From Methylotenera sp. (GTDB taxonomy: Bacteria > Pseudomonadota > Gammaproteobacteria > Burkholderiales > Methylophilaceae), in contig JADGRO010000039.1 in NCBI GenBank assembly GCA_017880905.1, positions 1 through 50,741 of the forward strand: a DNA stretch of 50,741 nt, given 5' to 3'. The notes under the pieces were generated by a model, which saw nothing but the letters and a program-made list of their open reading frames with translations, was not told the origin of the DNA and searched no databases. Both the position numbers and the translations under genes were made by a program. Shown here one piece after another: positions 8,790 through 18,914 of the stretch (position 1 is the stretch's first letter; the number at the start of each line of letters is the position of its first letter).

Positions 8790-11288
8790 ATGACTCCAAA
8801 AAAGTGGTGGCACTTTCTCATAGCGTTTGTCATTGTTGGCTGTCTTACAGTAGCTGCACTGTCGGCGCTTGCCATCACACTTATTTACCCTACATTGCCG
8901 TCTTTAGAGGCACTCACTAACTATCAGCCTAAACTTCCCTTACGCATTTATTCGGCTGATGGCTATTTAATTAGCGAATTTGGTGAAGAGAGACGTGCGT
9001 TTATCAAAATCAATAAAGTACCAATTACTTTAAAGTATGCGGTTTTGGCAATTGAGGATAGGCGTTTTTATGAGCACCATGGCGTGGACATTACCGGTGT
9101 ATTACGCGCCATTAAGACCAATCTTCTAGGAAAAGGCCACGAAGGTGCGAGCACGATTACTATGCAAGTGGCTAAAAACTTTTTCTCCGTTCCCGGCGGG
9201 AAGCGTACGTTTGTAACCAAAATTAAAGAAGCCTTACTGGCGATTAAGATTGAAAAAGCACTCAGTAAAGATCAAATATTTGAGCTTTATTTGAATCAAA
9301 TTTATCTGGGTCAGCGCGCATATGGCTTTGCAGCTGCTTCGCAAGTATATTACGGCAAACCCATAGACAAGCTTACACTAGCGGAGTCAGCGCTTCTCGC
9401 TGGTTTGCCAAAGGCGCCTTCTGGCTACAATCCGTATATTAACCCTAAGCGTGCCATTGAGAGGCAACACGCTGTATTGTTCGACATGCATCGCTATAGA
9501 ATGATTAGTGATGCTTATTATAAAGAAGCCTTACAACAAAAACTAATATTTAAAACCTCTAAACAATCACAGGACTTTGCCGCCGATTATGTTGCTGAAA
9601 TTGTGCGTCAAATGCTATATGAGCGCTATCAAGATGCCATATACAGTAGCGGCTTAAAAGTGTATACCTCCATTAAAAAAACCAATCAAGAAGCTGCTAA
9701 CAACGCAATCTTACAGGGTATTTTAGAATACCAACGCCGCCAAGGTTATCAAAAGCCTGAGAAAACCGTTGATTTGAACCAGCTGCAATCCACAAATCTT
9801 GAAGAAGGTATGCTGTTGGCCTTAGACGATATTGAGGAATACAACGGATTCGTGCCTGCGATTGTTACCAATGTTTCGCCAAAGCAAGTCAAAGTATTTA
9901 CTAAAAATGGCGAAAGCCTTGAAATTAGTGGCATGGGCTTAAGTTTATTACAAAAAAACTTGGCCGATAAAGATCCTAAAAATCATAAAATTAAACCTGG
10001 TTCAGTCGTACGTGTGATTAAAATCCAAGACGAATGGAACATTGTACAGTTGCCGCAAGTTGAAGCTGCCCTAGTTGCGCTTAACCCTGAAGATGGTGCC
10101 GTTACTGCATTGGTAGGCGGTTTTGACTATACTAAAAACAAATTTAACCATGTCACACAAGCTTGGCGACAACCTGGTTCTAGCTTCAAACCTTTTGTAT
10201 ATTCGGCAGCATTAGAAAAAGGCTTTACACCTGCCACCATTGTAGAAGATGAGCCGCTCAGTATGACAGCCAGCGAATTGGGCGGTAAAAAAGATTGGGA
10301 GCCAAAAAATTTCGACAACCAGTATGACGGGCCGATTCGCTTACGTACAGCACTTACTAAATCCAAAAATATGGTGTCAATTCGCGTATTACAAAGAATT
10401 GGTCCGAGTTATGCACAAGATTACATCACCAAATTTGGCTTTTCTCGCAAAGATCACCCCGCCTATCTAACAATGGCGTTGGGAGCGGGTGCCGTCACGC
10501 CGTGGGGCATGGCAGGTGCTTATGCCGTATTTGCCAATGGCGGCTATCGCATCACGCCACATATTATTAGCAAAATTACAGATAGCGATGGCAAGGTGAT
10601 TGAAGAAATGCGTTACCCTAAGGCGCGGGAAGGCGCACCTAGAGTGATTGATGGTCGCAACGCCTTTTTGATGACTTCCATCATGCAGGATGTTGTGACG
10701 AAAGGGACTGCCACCAAAGCAAAAGTACTGGGTCGCCAAGATCTGGCAGGTAAAACCGGCACTACCAATGATCTAGACGACGCTTGGTTTGCGGGCTTTA
10801 ACCCAAAACAAGTGGCAATTGCGTGGATAGGCTATGACCAACCGCGTACGCTGGGCAAACTTGAAACCGGCGGCACTGCCGCCTTACCGATTTGGATTCG
10901 CTATATGGCAACTGCATTAAAAGGTGTGCCCGATGTGCCTTACAGCATGCCAGATGGTGTAATGCAAGTGAAAATTGACGCTTTATTAGGCACGCTTACG
11001 AATGAAGATGAAGATGGTATATATGAATACTTTTATCAGGAAAACCCACCTCCCACGGTAGAAACCATACTGCCACCAATGCAAGAACCTACCGAAGCAG
11101 ATTTTCCTGATAGTATGATTGATAATCCGCTACAACCCAGGCATGAACAACCGGAGAACAACCCATCTGCCGAAAGAAAAGAAGAGCGCTCTAAGCCAGC
11201 CAATCCAAGCGCGAATAGTACGAGCGGAAACAAAAATGAAAAAAATAGCGACACTAGCAGTCGCATGTTGAACCCATCTGGATTTTAA
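8790..11288 (+). CDS. mrcA: Penicillin-binding protein 1A (bifunctional transglycosylase/transpeptidase)
   Basis: This class A PBP polymerises and cross-links peptidoglycan. The 832-residue protein has an N-terminal cytoplasmic stub and membrane helix (about 8-33), a GT51 glycosyltransferase domain with catalytic Glu89 in IEDRRFYEHHGVD and GASTITMQVAKNFF, an OB-like insert (about 325-420) typical of PBP1A, and a transpeptidase domain with SSFK (Ser464), SKN (525-527) and KTGTT (655-659). The last 80 or so residues are low-complexity (rich in Pro, Glu, Asn, Ser) and likely disordered. It is divergent from pilM, the usual location for ponA in proteobacteria. The start has little ribosome-binding sequence. 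Confidence 0.97.
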   Translation: MTPKKWWHFLIAFVIVGCLTVAALSALAITLIYPTLPSLEALTNYQPKLPLRIYSADGYLISEFGEERRAFIKINKVPITLKYAVLAIEDRRFYEHHGVDITGVLRAIKTNLLGKGHEGASTITMQVAKNFFSVPGGKRTFVTKIKEALLAIKIEKALSKDQIFELYLNQIYLGQRAYGFAAASQVYYGKPIDKLTLAESALLAGLPKAPSGYNPYINPKRAIERQHAVLFDMHRYRMISDAYYKEALQQKLIFKTSKQSQDFAADYVAEIVRQMLYERYQDAIYSSGLKVYTSIKKTNQEAANNAILQGILEYQRRQGYQKPEKTVDLNQLQSTNLEEGMLLALDDIEEYNGFVPAIVTNVSPKQVKVFTKNGESLEISGMGLSLLQKNLADKDPKNHKIKPGSVVRVIKIQDEWNIVQLPQVEAALVALNPEDGAVTALVGGFDYTKNKFNHVTQAWRQPGSSFKPFVYSAALEKGFTPATIVEDEPLSMTASELGGKKDWEPKNFDNQYDGPIRLRTALTKSKNMVSIRVLQRIGPSYAQDYITKFGFSRKDHPAYLTMALGAGAVTPWGMAGAYAVFANGGYRITPHIISKITDSDGKVIEEMRYPKAREGAPRVIDGRNAFLMTSIMQDVVTKGTATKAKVLGRQDLAGKTGTTNDLDDAWFAGFNPKQVAIAWIGYDQPRTLGKLETGGTAALPIWIRYMATALKGVPDVPYSMPDGVMQVKIDALLGTLTNEDEDGIYEYFYQENPPPTVETILPPMQEPTEADFPDSMIDNPLQPRHEQPENNPSAERKEERSKPANPSANSTSGNKNEKNSDTSSRMLNPSGF

Positions 11289-11316
11289 TTACTCTTTTTC
11301 TTGTTTTTACTGCATC

Positions 11317-11940
11317 ATGACACGTGAAAATTTAGATCATATTCGGCAACTCGTCGCCCAACAAGCCGCGCGCATGATGGCCGAGGACGGCGTGCACGAT
11401 TTTGCTTATGCCAAAAAGAAAGCAGGACGCCAGTTGGGCGTTACCGAACAAAGCGTGCTACCGACCAATGCAGAGATTGAAGACGAAATCAGGTTGTATC
11501 ACGAAATTTTTAATGCCGACGAGCAACCGCTTGAATTGGCAAAACTTAGAAAAACCGCGCTTATCACCATGCAATTGTTCGAGCGGTTTAACCCGCACCT
11601 CACCGGCAGCGTTCTTGATGGCACAGCAGGCAAATTCTCACAAACAGATATTCACTTATTTGCCGATAGCGCGAAAGACGTGGAAATGTTTCTGCTCAAT
11701 CTGCAAATTCCGTTTGAAAGTAGCGAAAAATCGTATCGAATATCCGATAAACCCAGCAAAGACAAAAAAGAAAAAGTCCGCAAAACCGTGCCTGTGTTTA
11801 AGCTGGAAACCGAATACGGCATACAAAAAATCAGCGTGTTCGATGTCGATGATATGCGCGTCACAACCAAAAAACCTAGCGATGGCAGCAATGCAGAACG
11901 CGCAGATATTAGCGATTTACAAGCAATTTTAAATTTATAA
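11317..11940 (+). CDS. Conserved hypothetical protein with nucleotidyltransferase-like motif
   Basis: The 207-residue protein is probably cytoplasmic (no signal or membrane helix). Its N-terminal third (RENLDHIRQLVAQQAARMMAEDGVHDFAYAKKKAGRQLG) is helical. At 97-114 the segment GSVLDGTAGKFSQTDIHL has the layout of the polymerase-beta-like nucleotidyltransferase active-site turn (G-S, then D-x-D), except that the second Asp of the usual D-x-D is His113. A Lys-rich stretch (147-158) follows. It lies 28 bases after mrcA on the same strand and could be cotranscribed. What it modifies, if anything, is unknown; with the missing Asp it may not be an active transferase. Confidence 0.75.
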   Translation: MTRENLDHIRQLVAQQAARMMAEDGVHDFAYAKKKAGRQLGVTEQSVLPTNAEIEDEIRLYHEIFNADEQPLELAKLRKTALITMQLFERFNPHLTGSVLDGTAGKFSQTDIHLFADSAKDVEMFLLNLQIPFESSEKSYRISDKPSKDKKEKVRKTVPVFKLETEYGIQKISVFDVDDMRVTTKKPSDGSNAERADISDLQAILNL

Positions 11941-11959
11941 ATAGATGCTCTGGAAGGCG

Positions 11960-12213
11960 CATGGATATTGGTCTGTAGGGCAGCTATTTTATAGCGAAAT
12001 TCGTATGGTTTTGACTTTAAATCCCCTTTGCCGCGCCTTTGGCTTGAGCGGCAGATGGAAAGCGGCGAGGACTGTTTGAGTGCTGAAAGCACGAGTTCCG
12101 CAGCCGCCCAGATGCGGCGCTAAGACCGAAGGAGAAAAGCGGCAGCGGGGTGCTCTTTTATTTGGTTACTTTCTTCTGAGCAAGCAAAAGTAAAGTAACT
12201 CGCCTAGGGGCGA
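11960..12213. repeat. Structured non-coding dispersed-repeat-like element
   Basis: The stretch has no credible gene but several hairpins: GTGCT-gaa-AGCAC (12080-12092), GCCGC/GCGGC (12103-12118), GTTACTTT/AAAGTAAC (12165-12172 and 12192-12199) and CGCC-tagg-GGCG (12201-12212). Its composition is more GC-rich than the neighbouring intergenic DNA. The end, with TTTGGTTACTTTCTTCTG, GCAAGCAAAAGTAAAGTAAC and CGCC...GGCG, matches from memory the 3-prime end of a repeat found between genes in many beta- and gammaproteobacteria and often mis-annotated as short proteins. Only one copy lies in this window. It sits between two convergent genes, immediately after the stop of the orphan gene on the minus strand. 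Function unknown. Confidence 0.55.
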
Positions 12214-12218
12214 AAAGC

Positions 12219-12797
12219 TCAAAAAAACTTCACCGCCAATCCTGCTAAAGCAAATAAAATTCCAATAAACCACACCCAAAACTTGTTTTTATCGTACCAA
12301 CTTTCATGCCAAGCTTTAGGTTTCCACATAGCCCGCTCTGCCTCTATATGTACCTTAATAAAATCAATCATGTTGGTGAGCTCAGAGTCAATAGACCGTA
12401 ATACCAGCCTTTCAGGATACCCTCCGCCTCTAAGCCTTCTATCAACATCAGCCATAGAAGCAAATACTTTTCTGCATAGTGAGACCAAAAGACCTTCTAA
12501 CTCTGATAATACTGATAAAGCATCTATTTGACGTTTTTGGCATGTCTCAATCACAAAAGCTAATTCTTTGAGAATTTCGTCTTCTAAAAATGGCTCAACG
12601 TAGCGACTCCAAAACACATCTTGAGGGGAACCTTCAAAAGCCAAACCTTCGTAAGCTATTTCACGCCCATCAAATCTTTTGATTCTAAAAGGTTTGCCTG
12701 ATGTCATAAAAACCCACGGAATAACCTGAGAATTTATTATGGCTTGCATATTATCTGAGATACGTTTTTCAAGTAAAGGAAATAGTGGTGTACTCAT
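12219..12797 (-). CDS. Unrecognised protein with C-terminal membrane anchor
   Basis: The 192-residue product matches no family I recognise. It has a soluble N-terminal part (SQVIPWVFMTSGKPFRIKRF, then GREIAYEGLAFEGSPQDVFW), a predicted helical middle (about 73-150) and a single hydrophobic helix at the very end (WVWFIGILFALAGLAVKFF, about 173-191), so a tail-anchored inner-membrane protein is likely. It starts 9 bases after the hemB stop, so it may ride on that transcript, but codon use (frequent ATA, AGA, TCA) differs from hemB and suggests acquired DNA. The structured repeat begins directly after its stop. A role in haem synthesis is not supported by anything in the sequence. Confidence 0.7.
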   Translation of the reverse strand: MSTPLFPLLEKRISDNMQAIINSQVIPWVFMTSGKPFRIKRFDGREIAYEGLAFEGSPQDVFWSRYVEPFLEDEILKELAFVIETCQKRQIDALSVLSELEGLLVSLCRKVFASMADVDRRLRGGGYPERLVLRSIDSELTNMIDFIKVHIEAERAMWKPKAWHESWYDKNKFWVWFIGILFALAGLAVKFF

Positions 12798-12806
12798 TAC
12801 TTAAAA

Positions 12807-13808
<1,002 letters not shown>

Positions 13809-13816
13809 TTAATCCT

Positions 13817-14605
13817 TTAGGCAAAAACTTTAGCTAATTCTAAACCTGGATCATCTTGGCGCATAAACGCTTCGCCCACCAAGAACGTATGCACATGGTT
13901 TTTGCGCATCAGCGCCACGTCATCGCGCGTAAAAATTCCACTCTCTGTGACTATAATTTTATCTTTTGCAATACGCGGCAGTAAATCCAGCGTGGTTTGC
14001 AGCGTGACATCAAACGTGCGCAAATTGCGGTTGTTAATACCCAAGAGTGGCGTTTTAAGTTGCAAAGCCAAGTCCAATTCCTCGCCATTATGCACCTCTA
14101 CCAGTACCGCCATGCCTAGCTCGTGCGCAATGCTTTCCAAACTGTTCATCATCTCCAAATCAATCGCCGCGGCAATCAGCAAAATACAATCTGCCTCCAT
14201 GGCACGTGCTTCATACACTTGATAAGCGTCGATCATAAAGTCTTTGCGCAGCACAGGCAGGTTACACGCTGCACGCGCTTGCTTGAGATATTCGGCTGAG
14301 CCCTGAAAATATTCTAAGTCAGTGAGTACTGACAAACACGCCGCACCACCAGCCTCATAGCTCTTGGCGATTTCTGCAGGTTTAAAATCCGCACGAATTA
14401 TTCCCTTTGAAGGGCTGGCTTTTTTAATTTCGGCAATCACCGCGGCTTGACCAGCAGCAATTTTTTTGCGAATCGCACTTACAAAATTGCGTGCGCTGGG
14501 CTGATTGTTTGCGAGCAACTTCATTTCATCCAAGTTAAGCTTAGCCTTAGCCGCAGCCACCTCGTCGCGCTTGCTTGCTAAAATTTTAGTTAAAATGTCA
14601 TCCAT
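13817..14605 (-). CDS. trpC: Indole-3-glycerol-phosphate synthase
   Basis: TrpC closes CdRP to indole-3-glycerol phosphate in tryptophan synthesis. The 262-residue TIM barrel shows the N-terminal [20 protein letters not shown], the catalytic [13 protein letters not shown] (about 56-68), [31 protein letters not shown] and the phosphate-binding IIVTESGI. It is a monofunctional enzyme; no TrpF domain is fused. It lies in the trp cluster after two unrelated genes and 2 bases from the DUF3465 gene, so the transcript is continuous. Confidence 0.98.
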   Translation of the reverse strand: MDDILTKILASKRDEVAAAKAKLNLDEMKLLANNQPSARNFVSAIRKKIAAGQAAVIAEIKKASPSKGIIRADFKPAEIAKSYEAGGAACLSVLTDLEYFQGSAEYLKQARAACNLPVLRKDFMIDAYQVYEARAMEADCILLIAAAIDLEMMNSLESIAHELGMAVLVEVHNGEELDLALQLKTPLLGINNRNLRTFDVTLQTTLDLLPRIAKDKIIVTESGIFTRDDVALMRKNHVHTFLVGEAFMRQDDPGLELAKVFA

Positions 14606-14607
14606 AC

Positions 14608-15042
14608 TTACTCATAAGTTTTGCCGTTATGTTTTATCCAGCCCGCCACATGCTCACCACTTGGATCGCGGTGCGTCCAGTGAATCACCCCACCTTTGGG
14701 GTTAAAGATGTATTCACCCTTAAAGTCTAGCGTGTCACCAATTTTAAGATCGTTCACTCGCGGCGCCAAATCTATATTATGCGTAAAAAGCAATGTTTTT
14801 CCGCTAGCGATTTTTATCAAAAATCTTTGGTGACGTGAGCCCAGATTATCGTCCGCAAAAATTTTCACCACATCGCCATGACCTTCTACAGTGACATGCG
14901 AAGCATGCTTTTCATACACAGTATCAATGCTCGATTTGGCATTAACAGTTGGTTGCGATACCCAATTGGCAATATTTGTCGAACTGCTGCAAGCCGTTCC
15001 CAGCAAAGCGACCAACAGAATTAAAATTTTACTTAGCGCCAT
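14608..15042 (-). CDS. DUF3465 lipoprotein
   Basis: The product is a small DUF3465 family protein of unknown function. The start at the ATG at 15042 ([18 protein letters not shown]) gives a clean lipoprotein signal with lipobox LGTAC and acceptor Cys18; the frame extends 10 codons further upstream but that would disrupt the signal. The mature part contains [60 protein letters not shown] and ends in [20 protein letters not shown], the segments that define the family (OB-like beta-rich fold expected). It overlaps the upstream Cys-cluster gene by 14 bases, so the two are coupled. Why it sits inside the trp operon is not evident. Confidence 0.88.
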   Translation of the reverse strand: MALSKILILLVALLGTACSSSTNIANWVSQPTVNAKSSIDTVYEKHASHVTVEGHGDVVKIFADDNLGSRHQRFLIKIASGKTLLFTHNIDLAPRVNDLKIGDTLDFKGEYIFNPKGGVIHWTHRDPSGEHVAGWIKHNGKTYE

Positions 15043-15640
15043 TGGTTGCACCTCCCTGCGGAAAAAAGTCACGAATATCAGCCATAATCGGCTCTACATT
15101 GCTAATAGTCATATGATACGCGTCAATCAATGGCTGGATAGTAGGGCGCGGAATTTCCGCCTCTGGCTTCTGCCAATTTTCGTGCAAGCACCAATAATTG
15201 TCCACGTCAAAATTCATGTGCATGCGGCAAGTGAGCGGCCTGTATTCATAAATCGAGCACTCACTATTCACTAAAAATGGACATGGCGTGTGGGTGGAAA
15301 ACTCGCTTAGTTCATGCTTAATGCTTTGTTTAAGCTCTACTGGCTTGATGTTTAAATTGTCCCCCATGAAGCGCGCTTCGAATTGCGTAATCGGCACCGA
15401 AACATGGCAACAATGCCCACAACCTCTTGCACAGGCGGCAAATTTGCCGGCATGATCAAAAATCTGATCAGCGGTATTGAGCACTTCTTTTAGTCTAATC
15501 ACTGGCCGCGCACTAATGTTGCTGATGCGCTTGGGTAACGAAACCACATGCGCTTTCAATTCAGGCGTAACGCTATTAAAAAATTCATCTAGCTTGATGT
15601 TGGCATATTGCCGTGTTTGCTCGGGCGTGCGATCAGCCAT
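15029..15640 (-). CDS. YkgJ-family cysteine-cluster protein
   Basis: The 203-residue protein belongs to the YkgJ/Fe-S oxidoreductase-like family (CxxCxxCC), thought to bind zinc or iron-sulphur but of unproven function. The cluster is Cys70, Cys74, Cys77, Cys78 (CARGCGHCC), with Cys120, Cys128, Cys138 and Cys151 in CPFLVNSECSIYEYRPLTCR and the following YWCLHE. Nearly all these positions are characteristic of the family. It lies 3 bases after trpD and overlaps the next lipoprotein gene, inside the trp operon. No signal peptide; cytoplasmic. Confidence 0.9.
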   Translation of the reverse strand: MADRTPEQTRQYANIKLDEFFNSVTPELKAHVVSLPKRISNISARPVIRLKEVLNTADQIFDHAGKFAACARGCGHCCHVSVPITQFEARFMGDNLNIKPVELKQSIKHELSEFSTHTPCPFLVNSECSIYEYRPLTCRMHMNFDVDNYWCLHENWQKPEAEIPRPTIQPLIDAYHMTISNVEPIMADIRDFFPQGGATNGAK

Positions 15641-15643
15641 TAC

Positions 15644-16666
15644 CTACCCTAAGCTTTTAGATAATTGAACAAGTTGATTCAGTCTTTCCCTTGCAGTGCC
15701 ATTGTCTATCGCCTCAGATGCCATGTGGATACCAGCTTGCAAGCTTGTCGCCACACCAGCCACATAAATCGCTGCACCAGCGTTGAGCAACACGATGTCG
15801 CGCGTTGCGCTTTTTATTCCATTTAACACATTCAAAATCATGGTTTTCGATTGCTCGGCGTTTTCTACGCGTATGCTTTTTAAATCATACAAAGGCAAAC
15901 CAAACTGCGTGGGGTTGAGCATATATTCGCTGATTTTTCCCTCTTTTAATTCCGCTACAAAAGTATCGCCCGTGAACGAAATTTCATCCATACCGTCCGC
16001 GCCGTGCACCACCAACACATGCTCAGCTCCCAAGTTTTGCAGCACTTTTGTAAGTTTTAATGTTAAGTCTTTACTGAATACACCCATCACCTGCCGCTTT
16101 GCATTGGCGGGGTTAGTCAGTGGGCCAAGCAGATTAAAAATTGTGCGCACACCAAGCTCGCGACGCACAGGTGCGGCGTATTTCATCGCACTGTGATGGT
16201 TAGGTGCAAACATAAAACCTATGCCGATTTCGTTGATACATTTGGCCACTTGTTCGGACGTTAAATTTACATTTACGCCCAATGCTTCAAGCACGTCTGC
16301 GCTGCCGCAAGTGGATGACACCGAACGTCCGCCATGCTTGGCAACTTTTGCGCCAGCTGCTGACGCAACAAATGCCGAAACGGTAGACACATTAAAGGTT
16401 TGTACGCCATCACCCCCTGTGCCGCAGGTATCGATTAAATGTGTTTTATCTGCAATTTCTACTTTGGTAGAAAGCTGGCGCATCACTGTTGCTGCAGCGG
16501 TAATTTCATCGACACTCTCACCTTTTTGCCGCAATGCAATCACAAATGCGGCAATTTGTGCAGGTGAGAGTTCGCCGCCCATCACTTGTTGCATGAGCGC
16601 CAGCATATCGGCATGGCTTAAATCTTGGCCAGCCAAAACCTGCTCAAGCGCTTGTTTAAATAACAT
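15644..16666 (-). CDS. trpD: Anthranilate phosphoribosyltransferase
   Basis: TrpD joins anthranilate to PRPP. The 340-residue protein shows the PRPP loop DTCGTGGDG (79-87), NVSTVSAFVASAAGAKVAKH, the KHGGRSVSSTCGSAD segment (110-124) and GPLTNPANAKRQVMGVF. Length and domain order are normal. Its start overlaps the trpG stop by one base, giving translational coupling. Monofunctional: glutaminase is separate (trpG). Confidence 0.98.
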   Translation of the reverse strand: MLFKQALEQVLAGQDLSHADMLALMQQVMGGELSPAQIAAFVIALRQKGESVDEITAAATVMRQLSTKVEIADKTHLIDTCGTGGDGVQTFNVSTVSAFVASAAGAKVAKHGGRSVSSTCGSADVLEALGVNVNLTSEQVAKCINEIGIGFMFAPNHHSAMKYAAPVRRELGVRTIFNLLGPLTNPANAKRQVMGVFSKDLTLKLTKVLQNLGAEHVLVVHGADGMDEISFTGDTFVAELKEGKISEYMLNPTQFGLPLYDLKSIRVENAEQSKTMILNVLNGIKSATRDIVLLNAGAAIYVAGVATSLQAGIHMASEAIDNGTARERLNQLVQLSKSLG

Positions 16667-17232
16667 TAATAAGCCTTGAGAAAGTTGTTCAGTAAGTCGT
16701 GCCCATGCTCAGTGAGAATGGATTCAGGATGAAACTGCACACCTTCTACTGCTAAGGTTTTATGCTTAACGCCCATAATCTCGCCATCATCTGTCCACGC
16801 AGTAATCTCCAAACAATCAGGAATCGTTTCGCGCTCTATCACCAATGAGTGATAACGCGTTGCGGTGTAAGGATTAGGCAAATCTTTGAACACGCCGATA
16901 TTTTTATGGTGAATCAGCGAAGTCTTGCCGTGCATGAGTTGTTTGGCGTGAACAATCTTGCCGCCAAACGCTTGGCCTATGCTTTGGTGCCCCAAACAGA
17001 CGCCCAGTAGCGGGATTTTACCCGCAAACTCATGAATCAAGGGCACGCTAATACCCGCCTCATTCGGCGTACAAGGACCTGGTGAAATCACTATATGACG
17101 TGGGTTTATTGATTTGATTTTAGCCAAATCAATTTCATCGTTACGATACACCACAACCTCTTGCCCCAACTCACCGAAATATTGCACAAGGTTATAGGTA
17201 AAAGAATCGTAATTATCTATCATAAGTAACAT
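16666..17232 (-). CDS. trpG: Anthranilate synthase component II (glutamine amidotransferase)
   Basis: TrpG supplies ammonia to TrpE from glutamine; in many proteobacteria the same subunit also serves aminodeoxychorismate synthase (PabA). The class I glutaminase triad is Cys79 (GVCLGHQ), His168 and Glu170 (QFHPES). The 188-residue length is typical. It is located between trpE (1 base gap) and trpD (1 base overlap). Confidence 0.98.
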   Translation of the reverse strand: MLLMIDNYDSFTYNLVQYFGELGQEVVVYRNDEIDLAKIKSINPRHIVISPGPCTPNEAGISVPLIHEFAGKIPLLGVCLGHQSIGQAFGGKIVHAKQLMHGKTSLIHHKNIGVFKDLPNPYTATRYHSLVIERETIPDCLEITAWTDDGEIMGVKHKTLAVEGVQFHPESILTEHGHDLLNNFLKAY

Positions 17233-17233
17233 T

Positions 17234-18739
17234 TTATTGCCCTCCTTTACTGCCTAAGCCATTAGTATCAAGACCTGCCTGCACCAATTCTGCTGCGTGG
17301 AGCACCGCTTTCGCTTTATTCTGTGTCTCAATCCATTCGTTTTGTGGAACAGAATCAGCCACAATGCCTGCCCCTGCTTGCACGTAGAGCATATTATCTT
17401 TTATTACGCCCGTTCTAATCGCAATTGCCACATCCATATCACCATTAAATCCTAAATAACCTACCGCACCAGCGTAAATACCGCGTTTGCTAGGTTCTAG
17501 TTCGTCGATAATCTCCATCGCGCGCACTTTAGCAGCACCAGAAACTGTGCCTGCCGGGAATGTCGCTTTGAGCACATCTATTGCATCCAAGCCAGGTTTC
17601 AGTTTACCTTCTACATTGCTCACAATGTGCATAACATGCGAATAACGCTCAATAATCATCTTATCAGTGACAGTGACGGTACTTTTTACCGCGACACGTC
17701 CCACGTCATTGCGCCCCAAATCAATCAGCATCACGTGTTCGGCGCATTCTTTCGGGTCGGCTAATAATTCTGTGGCCAAGGCCAAATCTTGTTCACGTGT
17801 TTTGCCACGCGGCCGCGTGCCCGCAATGGGGCGCGAAGTTACTATACCATCATCTAACCGCACTAAAATCTCGGGCGATGCGCCAACCACGTGGTGATCG
17901 CCCATGTCGTAATAAAACATATAAGGCGATGGATTGAGGCTACGAAGCGCGCGGTATAAGGACAATGGCGATGCGGAAAACTCTTGTGACATGCGCTGTG
18001 AAAGCACGACCTGCATGATATCGCCATCAAAAATGTAGCGTTTGGCTTTTTCTACAGCAACCTTGAAGTTGGCTTCGCCGAACTCAGAGCTCGCTTGCGT
18101 TTTTGCTGTAGGCACCGATTCTGGTATCGCCACTGTTTTGCGTAATAGTTCCACCAAATTATTCAGGCGACGATGTGCATTTTCATAAGCATTCGCATCA
18201 CTTGGATTCGCGTAAACAATGAAATACAACTTACCACTTAGGTTATCTACTACTGCAATTTCTTCTGATACCATAAGTAACACATCTGGCGTACCTATTG
18301 CGTCAGGCTTTTGTGATTTGGCAAGACGCTTTTCAATATAGCGTATGGTTTCATAACCAAAATAACCGGCTAAACCGCCGGTAAAGCGCGGCAGCCCTTC
18401 ATGCGGCGGCGTTTTATAGCGTGCTTGAAATTGCTTGATAAAATCTAGTGGATTGATATTTTCGCGTGTTTCAACGACAGCATTGTCTTGTAACACTTGC
18501 ACGGTAAAACCATGTGCGACAATGCGCGTTTTGGCGGGCAAACCAATAATGGAATAGCGCCCGAAACGTTCGCCACCTTGCACGCTTTCAAGCAAATACG
18601 AAAATGGCTGATTGGCGAGTTTAAGGTAAAGTGAAAGTGGCGTATCAAGATCTGCAAACGTCTCTAACACCAGCGGAATGCGGTTGTAGCCAAGGACTGC
18701 CAGCGCATCAAACTCAGTTTGGTTAATTGTAGTAAACAT
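17234..18739 (-). CDS. trpE: Anthranilate synthase component I
   Basis: TrpE makes anthranilate from chorismate. The 501-residue protein has the N-terminal regulatory segment with the [16 protein letters not shown] motif (about 51-66; LLESxxxG-type tryptophan-feedback pocket), [12 protein letters not shown], and the C-terminal chorismate-binding domain with [38 protein letters not shown] and [20 protein letters not shown]. The start ATG at 18739 follows a structured 175-base leader with no tryptophan-codon leader peptide. First gene of the minus-strand trp cluster. Confidence 0.98.
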   Translation of the reverse strand: MFTTINQTEFDALAVLGYNRIPLVLETFADLDTPLSLYLKLANQPFSYLLESVQGGERFGRYSIIGLPAKTRIVAHGFTVQVLQDNAVVETRENINPLDFIKQFQARYKTPPHEGLPRFTGGLAGYFGYETIRYIEKRLAKSQKPDAIGTPDVLLMVSEEIAVVDNLSGKLYFIVYANPSDANAYENAHRRLNNLVELLRKTVAIPESVPTAKTQASSEFGEANFKVAVEKAKRYIFDGDIMQVVLSQRMSQEFSASPLSLYRALRSLNPSPYMFYYDMGDHHVVGASPEILVRLDDGIVTSRPIAGTRPRGKTREQDLALATELLADPKECAEHVMLIDLGRNDVGRVAVKSTVTVTDKMIIERYSHVMHIVSNVEGKLKPGLDAIDVLKATFPAGTVSGAAKVRAMEIIDELEPSKRGIYAGAVGYLGFNGDMDVAIAIRTGVIKDNMLYVQAGAGIVADSVPQNEWIETQNKAKAVLHAAELVQAGLDTNGLGSKGGQ

Positions 18740-18778
18740 GATGTAAAAATATTCTTCCTAATAATTTTCTAATAAATT

Positions 18779-18847
18779 GCGGCCAATTTTTTAATTGCCG
18801 CCAGTATCGGCCCGCCTTACAGAGGCAAGCATGGTCTTAGCTTCGCC
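18779..18847 (-). promoter_or_regulatory. Structured trpE leader with mutually exclusive hairpins
   Basis: In the minus direction the leader can form hairpin A (GGC-g-AAGC with GCTTGCC, 18824-18847), the competing stem GCCT-ctgta-AGGC (18814-18826), and a promoter-proximal-to-trpE hairpin GCGGCAATT with AATTGGCCGC (18779-18801) followed by AATTTATTAG. A and the competing stem share 18824-18826, so they exclude each other. This resembles attenuation architecture, but the last stem has only a weak T-rich tail and the only small frame (18817-18864, 15 codons) has no Trp codon and no ribosome-binding site. A candidate -10 element TATGAT lies at 18886-18891 (minus). Confidence 0.35.
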
Positions 18848-18914
18848 AAGAACGACGCCAACATAGAAAGTTATTATTTAGAAAAATCATATGTTTACTT
18901 AAAAATTAAAATAC

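Noticed and set aside
11652-12092. 146-codon antisense frame across the end of the nucleotidyltransferase-like gene and the repeat
   Set aside because: It is opposite a convincing coding frame and runs into structured non-coding DNA; repeats of this kind often give false frames.
18817-18864. 15-codon frame in the trpE leader as a tryptophan leader peptide
   Set aside because: It has no Trp codon and no ribosome-binding site, so the classical attenuation mechanism is not supported.
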